Positions 15,887 to 23,725 of a stretch of 39,186 nucleotides of DNA are shown here, in pieces (the stretch's first letter is position 1; each line of letters starts with the position of its first letter). The stretch is from Clostridia bacterium (GTDB taxonomy: Bacteria > Bacillota > Clostridia > TANB77 > CAG-508): positions 1 to 39,186 of the forward strand of contig CAADUD010000150.1 in the NCBI GenBank assembly GCA_900752095.1. Direction: 5' to 3'. The notes below the pieces were generated by a model. The model searched no databases, was not told the DNA's origin, and saw only the letters and a list, made by a program, of their open reading frames with translations. Position numbers and translations under genes: made by a program.

Positions 15887-15954
15887 GTTTGAAAGAAAAT
15901 AATTTCTTAACTATGTGTTTCTTGAAACAAGACAAGAAGGGAATGAAATTTTTT

Positions 15955-17269
15955 ATGAAAATAGAAAAATTTAGGAAAAAGAATTTCTATGCCAATAAAG
16001 CAAAATTTAACAAAAAAGCAATTTTTTTGAATAGCAAAAGTAGAATTGTTAAAATTAGTGTTTTGTTATTTCTTTTATTTTACATTACTGTCACTTCTAT
16101 TAGCTATGCAAATTTAGAAGATAATGAAATAATAAATTTAGAAACCATAAAAAACGAAACAATTCCCACAGTAGCACATGCAACAGAGGAGCCAGATTTA
16201 AATGCTAAAATAGGACTAATTTTTGACAGGAGTTCTAAAACTATTTTATATGAAAAAAATGGATTGAAACAAGTTCCTATGGCTAGTACAACAAAAATTA
16301 TGACGAGTATTATTGTGCTTGAAAATGCCAATTTAAGTGATGTAGTAACCATTGAAAAAAAGGCAGCAGGAACAGGAGGATCTAGATTAGGATTACATAT
16401 TAATGACAAAATTACAGTACATGATTTATTGTATGGTTTATTATTAAGATCAGGTAATGATGCAGCAGTCGCTTTAGCTATTCATGTACGGTGGAAGTGT
16501 AGAAGGTTTTGCTAAAATGATGAATGATAAGGCAGCAGAAATGGGGTTGGTAAACAGTCATTTTGTAACACCACATGGATTAGACGAAAAAGAGCATTAT
16601 ACAACAGCTTATGAACTTGCTTGTATGGCAGATTATGCACTAGAAATTCCAAAATTTAAAGAGATTGTAGGAAACAAAACTTATAATATTACTATTAATG
16701 GAAGTTCACGTATTATAACTAATACGAACGAATTATTAGGAAATTTATCGGGTGTATATGGAATAAAAACAGGTTTTACCAATGGAGCTGGTAGATGTCT
16801 AGTAACTGCTTGTAAAAAGGAAGATTTAGATATTATTACAGTAGTTTTAGGAGCAGATACCAAAAAAATTAGGACACAAGATAGCATAAAATTAATAGAA
16901 TACGCATATAACAATTATCAGATAGTAGATTTAGAAAAAATAGTGAAAGAACAATTTGAAAAATGGAAACAATTAAATGAAAAACGCATATATATCAATA
17001 AAGGAAAAATAAATACCATTGAATTAGAAATGGAAAAATTAGAATTTTCAAAAATGGCAATTAAAAAGGTTCAAAAAGATAATATTCAAATAGAAATAAA
17101 TTGCATTTATTCTTTGGAAGCACCAGTAGAAAAGAATAAAATAATTGGAAATGTAAAAGTTGGATTAGAAGGAGAAAATATAGAAATTTTAAATATTTTA
17201 GTAAAGGAAAATGTGGAGAAAAAAGAAATAAAAGATTATTTACTAGATTTTTTGAGCTTAGTACCTTGA
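15955..17269 (+). pseudogene. dacF: D-alanyl-D-alanine carboxypeptidase (DacF-type), frameshifted
   Basis: This is a penicillin-binding-protein-type carboxypeptidase that would trim peptidoglycan side chains outside the membrane. The signal segment is near residues 28-48. Catalytic motifs are SxxK (S111-K114 in MASTTKIMT), SGN (166-168) and KTG (about 271 in YGIKTGFTNGAG), and the C-terminal beta-rich PBP5_C-like domain is present. The frame breaks once. The expected continuation is ALAIHVGGSVEGF, but an extra C at about 16489 (GTA-C-GGT) shifts the frame after IHV and gives a stop at 16513-16515. The second part is open to TGA at 17269. ATG 15955 is preferred (GAAGGG upstream); TTG 15889 is possible. 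This is either a recent inactivation or a sequence error. Confidence 0.85.
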
Positions 17270-17333
17270 CTTTTGTAAAAAAATTTGCTATGATAATAAT
17301 GCTTTAGAATTCAAAAGAATTAAAAAAGCATTT

Positions 17334-17409
17334 GCGGAAATAGCTCAGTTGATAGAGCGCTGCCTTGCCAAGGCAGAGGTCGCGGGTTTGAGCCCCGTTT
17401 TCCGCTCCA
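17334..17409 (+). tRNA. tRNA-Gly (anticodon GCC)
   Basis: A full cloverleaf of 76 bases: acceptor GCGGAAA with TTTCCGC, D arm with AGCTCAGTTGATAGAGC, anticodon stem CTGCC/GGCAG with loop TTGCCAA, T arm CGGGTTTGAGCCCCG. The CCA end is encoded. Confidence 0.97.
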
Positions 17410-17462
17410 TATTTTTTTATAAAAACAGTTTTTTTAAAACTAATTTATTATAATAAACATTT

Positions 17463-17536
17463 GGCGCTATAGCCAAGTGGTAAGGCACGAGTCTGCAAAA
17501 CTCTGATCCCCGGTTCAAATCCGGGTGGCGCCTCCA
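17463..17536 (+). tRNA. tRNA-Cys (anticodon GCA)
   Basis: A 74-base cloverleaf: acceptor GGCGCTA paired with TGGCGCC, anticodon stem GAGTC/AACTC-type with loop around GCA, T arm CCGGTTCAAATCCGG, encoded CCA. It lies 53 bases after tRNA-Gly and is probably co-transcribed. Confidence 0.97.
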
Positions 17537-17587
17537 AATGTAGTAAAGTTTGCAGTTTTTATTTTAAAATAAAAATAGCAAAAATAA

Positions 17588-17624
17588 AAAGCAATGAATT
17601 TTTATAAAATTCATTGCTTTTCCC
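17588..17624 (+). terminator. Terminator after the tRNA pair
   Basis: AAAAGCAATGAATTTT (17588-17603) is exactly complementary to 17607-17622 across TAT. A T run ends the right arm and an A run precedes the left arm, so it can serve both strands and may also end the minus-strand gene that stops at 17719. Confidence 0.85.
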
Positions 17625-17718
17625 TTGGTAAGTTTTACACTTATACTTTACTAACTAATATATTAGCTATTATATTATAGGTAGAAGATTAATATTATAA
17701 GTATATAATTCTATAAAA

Positions 17719-17874
17719 TTAGTAGTTGTATAACGTATCTTCAATTACTTCGGCAACATTTGCTACATTTTCACAATCAGATTCTACCAAAAAACACATA
17801 AATTTATCTGCATTTTTATAAACAGAAACAGTAATTGTACCACATTTTTCAGCTGTAACTTTGTTAGACCTCAT
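17719..17874 (-). CDS. Small unrecognised protein downstream of tandem Spo0A boxes
   Basis: This is a 51-residue soluble, acidic protein with three Cys (CGT, MCFLVE, SDCENV). A strand-rich start (GTITVSVYKNADKFMCF) is followed by a C-terminal helix. The start chosen is the ATG at 17874, preceded by AAAGGGGTG about 6 bases upstream; the longer frame reaching back to 17988 crosses the promoter and is unlikely. Upstream are two Spo0A boxes (17938-17959) and a -10-like TATGAT. I do not recognise the family. Its position suggests a product expressed at entry into sporulation or stationary phase. Confidence 0.6.
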   Translation of the reverse strand: MRSNKVTAEKCGTITVSVYKNADKFMCFLVESDCENVANVAEVIEDTLYNY

Positions 17875-17917
17875 TTTTTGCACCCCTTTTCTTTTGTAAC
17901 TAGATAAAACTAAGAAT

Positions 17918-17959
17918 ATCATATAAGCAAGAAAATGTTTGTCGAAATTTGTTGTCGAA
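17918..17959 (-). promoter_or_regulatory. Tandem Spo0A boxes and promoter of the 51-residue protein gene
   Basis: TTTGTCGAA (17938-17946, full match) and TTGTCGAAT (17951-17959; eight of nine bases of a box when read from 17950) lie 13 bases apart in the same orientation. The first box overlaps a -35-like TCGACA on the minus strand, 16 bases before TATGAT (17923-17918). Spo0A boxes overlapping the -35 region are known at Spo0A-activated sigma-A promoters in Bacillus. Confidence 0.5.
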
Positions 17960-17977
17960 TGCAAAAAAGTAAAAAAA

Positions 17978-19345
17978 TTAGCTAGCAATTACTATATAGT
18001 TTCCATAAGAAGTAGATTTAATTAAATTTTCCTTTTTCATTTGTCGAATTACTAAAATAATAGATTGGTAATGAATATCAGAAAAATGCTTTTGAATATC
18101 AGAAGAACTAAATTCTTGCAAAGTTAAAATATATTCTCTGATTTTTTGTTTCTTGCTAGTGGAATTTTCTTTTAAAGTATCTTGCAAATTATTTTCAATA
18201 TTATTAACTTGATCATTATGTGGTTTATAAGAAGAGTTCTTAGAATAAACACCTTTTTCAATTGCATAAATATTTTTCTTCTTTTTTTCTCTTCCTAATA
18301 AATCTGAGATAGAATGATAAGGTACATCTGGAAATTGCTTAACTAAATCTTTTATACTAAAAGAATTTTGGCTTTGCATATATTTTCTGATTTCATTTAA
18401 TTTCCTTTTGCGCTCAGGAATCGAAATAACAGATGGCAATCTTTGAGCAGTAGGAGAAGATTCAGTGTTTACTATTGGTAAAATATTACTAGAGTTTTCT
18501 AAAATTTTTTCTGGGAAAGAAGGTTTAAATCCAGCAACATGTTGCATTGAAAAGGTTTCAATCTGTTCCATTAAAAGACCAATAAGTACAAAAGAAGAAG
18601 GTTCTGCAGGTAGGGTTAATAAAACTTGCTCCTTTGTGCAATTTAAACGAAAAGAAGGTAAATGATTTATTTTTTCCTCGTTTGATATATCATATAAAAA
18701 TTTAGCGAAAATTTGATTAAATTTAGCAATATCTTTTGTAGCAAAGGTTAATTTATAAGTTTTTTCTTGTATTTCCATATGAAATACCTCCTTATTATCT
18801 TGATTGGTTTCTTTTAATTTTTTAGCTGCCATTTGGCGAAAGTCAACAATTCTAGAAGTGGATCTTTGTAAATGTTTAGCGATAACCAAATCCGTACATC
18901 CTGCTAATTTATATAAAAAAGTAGCTTTCGTTCTACCAGATAAACAGTTTATTCCATTATTTATCAAAGTTTGAAAAAAGTTTCTGTATTCAACAGCCTT
19001 TTCAAAATTAGAAGTTTCGTCTACTAAAAAATCTTCTATGTTAATTTTATCTTCTTCTTTGTACGAGGAAGTACTTAAAGAGAAAACAACTTTATTGTCT
19101 GGAAATATAGTAGGGAAAAAGTAATTGTTTAAATGATTTCGGATAACCTTATATGCAAAAGTGGAAAAACGAAAACCTAAATGTTTGTTAAAATAATAAA
19201 CAGCTTGCATTAATGCTAAATTTCCTTCTGAAATGGCATCATCATAATAATCTAAAGGAATTTTCATTCTTCTTAAAACAAAAGGAACTAAATTCATATT
19301 TTCTTCTACCATTTTTGCTTGTTGCTTATTTAACCTAAAATCCAT
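17978..19345 (-). CDS. Sigma-70-like regulator with two C-terminal winged-helix-like repeats
   Basis: This is a 455-residue protein. Residues about 12-75 resemble sigma-70 region 2 (NLVPFVLRRMKIP, DDAISEGNLALMQAVYYF, GFRFSTFAYKVIRNHL). Residues about 130-160 resemble a degenerate region 4 (LAGCTDLVIAKHLQRSTSRI). A middle alpha/beta segment follows (about 192-265). Two similar segments near 312-365 and 400-452 (KLNEIRKYMQ..SIKDLVKQFP and KIREYILTLQ..SSDIQKHFS, each with YxSI) look like winged helices. This is much longer than a normal alternative sigma factor. The start has GTGGAGAA upstream. A second strong ribosome binding site lies inside the gene at 18786-18793. It is divergent from the adhesin gene, which it may control. 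Target genes unknown. Confidence 0.6.
   Translation of the reverse strand: MDFRLNKQQAKMVEENMNLVPFVLRRMKIPLDYYDDAISEGNLALMQAVYYFNKHLGFRFSTFAYKVIRNHLNNYFFPTIFPDNKVVFSLSTSSYKEEDKINIEDFLVDETSNFEKAVEYRNFFQTLINNGINCLSGRTKATFLYKLAGCTDLVIAKHLQRSTSRIVDFRQMAAKKLKETNQDNKEVFHMEIQEKTYKLTFATKDIAKFNQIFAKFLYDISNEEKINHLPSFRLNCTKEQVLLTLPAEPSSFVLIGLLMEQIETFSMQHVAGFKPSFPEKILENSSNILPIVNTESSPTAQRLPSVISIPERKRKLNEIRKYMQSQNSFSIKDLVKQFPDVPYHSISDLLGREKKKKNIYAIEKGVYSKNSSYKPHNDQVNNIENNLQDTLKENSTSKKQKIREYILTLQEFSSSDIQKHFSDIHYQSIILVIRQMKKENLIKSTSYGNYIVIAS
18778..18793 (-). promoter_or_regulatory. Internal ribosome binding site and ATG within the sigma-like gene
   Basis: On the minus strand AAGGAGGT (18793-18786), 7 bases of spacer and ATG (18778) form a textbook start. 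It is in the same frame and would give a 266-residue product (MEIQEKTYK...) lacking the sigma-like part but keeping the middle domain and both winged-helix-like repeats. Confidence 0.55.
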
Positions 19346-19374
19346 ATAAATTCTCCACTTTTTTTATAATTGAA

Positions 19375-19404
19375 ATAATAGAATGTTACTATAAGTAATA
19401 TCAA
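19375..19404 (-). promoter_or_regulatory. Weak candidate promoter of the sigma-like gene
   Basis: On the minus strand, TTGATA (19404-19399), an 18-base spacer and TATTAT (19380-19375) lie 30 bases before the start codon. Confidence 0.35.
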
Positions 19405-19561
19405 TTTATTATTTTTAATAAGTAGATATAAAATAATCCTAAAAAAATTTGTCTAACTTTGTCATATTTTATCATGAGATTCTATTTTATGCAATCATTA
19501 CAGAAAAAAATCCTAGGGAAAATAGTAAATGTAGGCATTTTCAACTAAAAAACATTGAAAA

Positions 19562-19590
19562 TATGACAAAAATGTAATATAATTGTAATA
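19562..19590 (+). promoter_or_regulatory. Upstream candidate promoter of the adhesin gene
   Basis: ATGACA (19562-19567), a 17-base spacer and TAATAT (19585-19590). It overlaps the right arm of the 13-base inverted repeat, so a protein bound there would block it. It would give a leader of about 160 bases. Confidence 0.35.
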
Positions 19591-19687
19591 TAGGCTTATT
19601 AAAAAAAGTAAAAACGGAGAAAACCAATATCCGTAAGATGACCAAAAGGACAAAAGAAAAACTTGGAAAAACAGTTAAATACTACTA

Positions 19688-19716
19688 TTGACACATATAA
19701 AAAACAAAAGTAAAAT
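19688..19716 (+). promoter_or_regulatory. Strong sigma-A promoter of the adhesin gene
   Basis: TTGACA (19688-19693), a 17-base spacer and TAAAAT (19711-19716). The transcript would start near 19723, leaving a short leader with the AAGGAAGG ribosome binding site. Confidence 0.75.
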
Positions 19717-19755
19717 AGAATTAATAGTAATAGGTGAAAAAGGAAGGTAAAGAAA

Positions 19756-22700
19756 ATGAAACTAAAAAAGGGAATTCTATTTACAGTGATTTTATTTTTA
19801 GCCATAGCAATACTTAGTGTATTTAGTCAAGTAAAGGCAGCCACGGGAAGCCTTTATTTAAATTTAAAAATGATTAGAAATAAAGAAGATGGTTATGGCT
19901 ATCAATTAGGAAATAGCAGAAGAAATATATGGAAAATCTATGAAACAGGAAGCTTAGCAGATGATACTATTTATTGTTTAAAAGGAGGCCCTGGCTTTGG
20001 AAATGATGACTTTGCCACAGGTTCTCCACAAGAAACAGAGTATACCAGGTATTTTGATTTGAGAGTTCCAGAAGATATTCCAGTTACTTATCAAAGAGCT
20101 TTGCCAGGTATAAACAGTGACGAATATGAAGCTTTAATGTGGATTTTAGACCATATTTATGTTCTTCCAAAGAAGAATGCTACTTTAGAAGAACAACAAG
20201 CAGCTGAAAAAAATAAGCAAATGTTATTAGAAGCTGCGGCAAAATATGCAGATGAAACTGGTAACCCTGATGTTTCTAGTGTTTACGATTTCGAATACTT
20301 AACAGATGAAGATATAGATGCAGTACAGCAATTGGCAGTATGGTATTATACTAACCCTGACAGTGATGATCCATATCATGTAAATACTTTTGAATTTTAT
20401 TTAAATTCAGTACCAAATGTAGAAGGAAATTATAAACCACTAAGTGATGACTTGACTTTTCAAGATGGAAATGCAAGAGCGCTAGCTTGTCAAGCACTAT
20501 TTGATTATTTAGTACAAACACCTAGGCAGCCAGAGTTTAATTACGATTACCAAAATCAAAATTCTAGACAAGCACCTGTAAAAATTGTAAATACTAATAT
20601 TGAAATTCAAACGATAGATAATAGATTAGTAATAGGGCCATATAGAATAGATGAGATTAGAGATATAGACTATACATTAGAAGCAAAATTTTTGGATGGA
20701 AATAATCAAGAAATTTCAGATGTTACTCTTTTAAATAGTGCACAATCAACCTTACCAGAAGATACAACAATTCAAGAGCTAGTAGGCCAAAATTTTTACA
20801 TTTCAATACCTACAACAACTAATACTAATAATATAGAATTTCAAATTAATGGATCTTTCTTCATTACTACTACAACCTATTGGTCTGTGGCAAATCCTAG
20901 TAATCAAGATCAACCAGTGGTTATTGTAGAAAAAGAAGAAGTGACTTTTAAGGATAGTATTAATAAAGGAGAAATACCTGAAGAAACTTTTGACTTGAGT
21001 TTAAGGAAATTTATTGTTTCTATTGCTGGAAAAGCACCAGAAGTAAATAGAACACCACAAATTTCAAATGATGAATTAACTAAATTAAAAAACGGAATTA
21101 CTACTACTGCAAATAAAGTTCATCCAAAAGATGCTTTACTAGTAAAAACTGGCGATACTGTAATATATACTATTAGGGTATATAATGAAGGTGATATTGA
21201 TGGTTACGCTACAGAAATAACAGATTATTTACCAACAGGCTTAACTTTCTTACCAGACAGTGAAATTAATAAACAATATGGTTGGTCAAATCCATCAGGT
21301 GATGGAAAAACAATTGTAACTAACTATTTGCAAAATACTTTATTAAAAGCGTTTGATGGAACTACCTTAGATTATAAAGATTTACAAATTGAATGTAAAG
21401 TTACAGCTACAGTAGGAAATGCAGATCAATCGTTAAAAAATATAGCAGAGATCACAGCTCATAAAGACAAAGATGGTAATACAGATGTAAAAGACAGAGA
21501 TTCTACACCAGATAATGTAGATTTAGGTCATTATGGAAATACTAGCCAAGAAGATGATGATGATTTCGAACATTTAATATTATTAGGACAATATTTTGAT
21601 TTATCATTAAGAAAATTTATTACTTCAGTAAGTGATGGAGTAAATGTAACAAATTACAACAGAGCACCAATAGTTGATGTAACGCCTTTAAAGAATGGAA
21701 CTTCAACTACCGCAATTTATAAACACCCTAAAACACCAGTAAGTGTTTCAAATGGTAATGAAGTAATTTATACTATCCGTGTATATAATGAGGGACAATT
21801 AGATGGTTATGTAACAGAAATTACAGATCATCTACCAGAACAACTTGAATTTATTGTAGATGATGAATTAAATGCAAAATATGGTTGGACAGTATCTGCA
21901 GACGGAAGAACAATAACTACAGATATTACTTCACCGGACACTACTCATATGGCAAGTAGAGATGAAATTTATGCCAATAGAACAACCAATACAGATAAAG
22001 TATTATTAAAAGCATTTAATGGTGAAGTTCTAGATTACATAGATGTACAAATTAAATGTAAAGTAAAAGATAATATTGACTTATATGAAAAAATAACAAA
22101 TATTGCAGAAATATCAGACTTTACAGATAGTGAAGGAGCAGATATTACAGATAGAGATTCTCAAGAAGATAATGTAACACTTCCTACAGATGAAAGTCTA
22201 CCTACCTATAAAGATGACGAAATCGAAAGTGGAAAAGAGTATATTCCAGGACAACAAGATGATGATGACTTCGAAAAATTAATTTTAAGAAGGTTTGACT
22301 TAAGCCTAAGAAAATTTGTTACAGGAGTTAACGACAAAGAAATTACAGACAGAGTACCAGTATTTAATAAAATTAGTGATACAGAATATGAATATGTTCA
22401 TCCAAAAGATCCTGTACAAGTTGCAAATGGAAATATTGTTATTTATACTTTAAGAATCTTTAATGAAGGAAATGTAGCAGGATATGCATCAGAAGTAAAA
22501 GATGATTTACCAGAAGGATTAGAATTCTTGCCAGATCATGCAATTAATACAGCATTTGAATGGAAAATGTATACAGCAGATGGAACAGAAACAACAAATG
22601 TAGAAGAGGCAGAATATATTAAAACAAATTATTTGTCAAAAGAAAATGAAACAACACCAGGGGAGTTTTTAATAGATGCTTTTGATCCAGAGACCATGAC

Positions 22701-23511
22701 AATGCCAGACTATAAAGATTTGAAAATTGCATTTAAAGTAACAGAACCAAATACATCTGATAGAATTATTATCAATACTGCTGAAATTTCAGATGATTCC
22801 GATGAAGAAGGAAATCCAATTGATGATGTGGACTCTACACCGGATAATGATGCAGAGGGAGAAGACGACATCGACATTGAAAAAATTAAAGTATTATACT
22901 TTGATTTATCTTTAAAAAAATGGGTAACAGAATCTATTGTAACCTATAACGGAAAAACAACTGTAACGCAAACAGGACATACTGGTGACGAGAACCCAGA
23001 ACCACCAGCTAAAGTAGAAATTCGTGGAAGTAGAATTGATAAAACAACAGTTAAATTTAAATTTAAAATTAAAGTAACCAACGAAGGTGAAATTGCAGGT
23101 TATGTAAAGGAATTAATTGACTATGTTCCAGAAGGACTAAAATTTGTTGCAAAAGATAATCCATTATGGAGAGAAGAAGATGGAAAAGTACTAACAGATC
23201 AACTAAAAGATACTCTTCTAGAACCAGGAGAAAGTACAACAGTGGATATTATTCTAACTTGGATTAATAGCAAAGATAATTTAGGATTAAAAACTAACTG
23301 GGCAGAAATTTATGAAGATGACAATGAATATGATTCACCAGATATTGATTCAACTCCTGGAAATAATGTAAAAGGAGAAGATGATATTGATGACGCACCA
23401 GTAATTTTATCAGTAGTAACTGGTAGTGTACCTACTTATATTACTTTAGCATTAGCTTCTATTAGTATGGTAGCAGGTGGTGTAATTCTAATTAAAAAGT
23501 TTGTAATTTAA
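19756..23511 (+). CDS. Cell-surface protein: thioester-type adhesin domain plus four repeats
   Basis: This is a 1251-residue exported protein. The signal peptide (about 1-29) probably ends at VKAA. Residues about 30-270 fit a thioester domain: Cys74 in TIYCLKGG and Gln192 in VQQLAVWYY are the two partners expected for an internal Cys-Gln thioester, as in streptococcal TED adhesins. Four repeats start with FDLSLRKF or FDLSLKKW near 412, 614, 847 and 1049. Each contains VIYTIRVYNEG, a GYxxEITDYLPxGLxF-type segment and NIAEI, matching the DUF11-like conserved repeat. The protein ends in one membrane helix (about 1226-1248) and a short basic tail; no LPxTG motif is seen, so it is membrane- rather than sortase-anchored. 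Likely adhesion to host or matrix; ligand unknown. Confidence 0.75.
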   Translation: MKLKKGILFTVILFLAIAILSVFSQVKAATGSLYLNLKMIRNKEDGYGYQLGNSRRNIWKIYETGSLADDTIYCLKGGPGFGNDDFATGSPQETEYTRYFDLRVPEDIPVTYQRALPGINSDEYEALMWILDHIYVLPKKNATLEEQQAAEKNKQMLLEAAAKYADETGNPDVSSVYDFEYLTDEDIDAVQQLAVWYYTNPDSDDPYHVNTFEFYLNSVPNVEGNYKPLSDDLTFQDGNARALACQALFDYLVQTPRQPEFNYDYQNQNSRQAPVKIVNTNIEIQTIDNRLVIGPYRIDEIRDIDYTLEAKFLDGNNQEISDVTLLNSAQSTLPEDTTIQELVGQNFYISIPTTTNTNNIEFQINGSFFITTTTYWSVANPSNQDQPVVIVEKEEVTFKDSINKGEIPEETFDLSLRKFIVSIAGKAPEVNRTPQISNDELTKLKNGITTTANKVHPKDALLVKTGDTVIYTIRVYNEGDIDGYATEITDYLPTGLTFLPDSEINKQYGWSNPSGDGKTIVTNYLQNTLLKAFDGTTLDYKDLQIECKVTATVGNADQSLKNIAEITAHKDKDGNTDVKDRDSTPDNVDLGHYGNTSQEDDDDFEHLILLGQYFDLSLRKFITSVSDGVNVTNYNRAPIVDVTPLKNGTSTTAIYKHPKTPVSVSNGNEVIYTIRVYNEGQLDGYVTEITDHLPEQLEFIVDDELNAKYGWTVSADGRTITTDITSPDTTHMASRDEIYANRTTNTDKVLLKAFNGEVLDYIDVQIKCKVKDNIDLYEKITNIAEISDFTDSEGADITDRDSQEDNVTLPTDESLPTYKDDEIESGKEYIPGQQDDDDFEKLILRRFDLSLRKFVTGVNDKEITDRVPVFNKISDTEYEYVHPKDPVQVANGNIVIYTLRIFNEGNVAGYASEVKDDLPEGLEFLPDHAINTAFEWKMYTADGTETTNVEEAEYIKTNYLSKENETTPGEFLIDAFDPETMTMPDYKDLKIAFKVTEPNTSDRIIINTAEISDDSDEEGNPIDDVDSTPDNDAEGEDDIDIEKIKVLYFDLSLKKWVTESIVTYNGKTTVTQTGHTGDENPEPPAKVEIRGSRIDKTTVKFKFKIKVTNEGEIAGYVKELIDYVPEGLKFVAKDNPLWREEDGKVLTDQLKDTLLEPGESTTVDIILTWINSKDNLGLKTNWAEIYEDDNEYDSPDIDSTPGNNVKGEDDIDDAPVILSVVTGSVPTYITLALASISMVAGGVILIKKFVI

Positions 23512-23538
23512 CTTTTAAGAAGTTAGTTTAATAGTAAT

Positions 23539-23594
23539 AAAAATATAATGATTCAATAGCATATATTTAGTGCAAGAATCATTATATTTTTTTG
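23539..23594 (+). terminator. Terminator after the adhesin gene
   Basis: AAAAATATAATGATTC (23539-23554) pairs with GAATCATTATATTTTT (23576-23591) across a 21-base loop, followed by more T. Confidence 0.8.
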
Positions 23595-23658
23595 TTTATA
23601 TTCCATAAGATAAGGTTAAATGTAAATTATGACATTCTAATTAATTTATTTTAAATTA

Positions 23659-23687
23659 TTTACTTTAAAAAAAGCTTATGATATAAT
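23659..23687 (+). promoter_or_regulatory. Promoter of the Ig-like protein / GGDEF unit
   Basis: TTTACT (23659-23664), a 17-base spacer and TATAAT (23682-23687), about 40 bases before the start codon. Confidence 0.5.
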
Positions 23688-23725
23688 TTCTTTGTAAAAT
23701 ATAAACAAAAGAGAGGATTAAATGG

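Larger units (their letters stand above)
19346..19755. other. Divergent intergenic control region between sigma-like regulator and adhesin
   Basis: These 410 bases carry no gene. Besides promoters on both sides they contain a perfect 13-base inverted repeat, TTTGTCATATTTT (19458-19470) and AAAATATGACAAA (19558-19570), offset by exactly 100 bases. TTGTAA/TGTAAT motifs (19571-19592) on the reverse strand resemble the 11-base-phased TATTACA repeats near the pilin genes. A small stem, ACGGA with TCCGT, lies near 19613-19634. I recognise no known riboswitch. Confidence 0.45.

Noticed and set aside
16484..16520. Programmed ribosomal frameshift in dacF
   Set aside because: There is no slippery heptamer or downstream structure; deleting one C restores the conserved sequence.
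17334..17536. tRNA genes as the attachment site of the T4SS locus
   Set aside because: No second copy of the tRNA 3' ends was noticed near the left edge of the locus, and no integrase is present.
19595..19690. Riboswitch (for example c-di-GMP type) upstream of the adhesin
   Set aside because: Only a 5-base stem (ACGGA/TCCGT) is evident; conserved cores of c-di-GMP-I, preQ1 or other riboswitches I know are missing, and the best promoter lies downstream of it.
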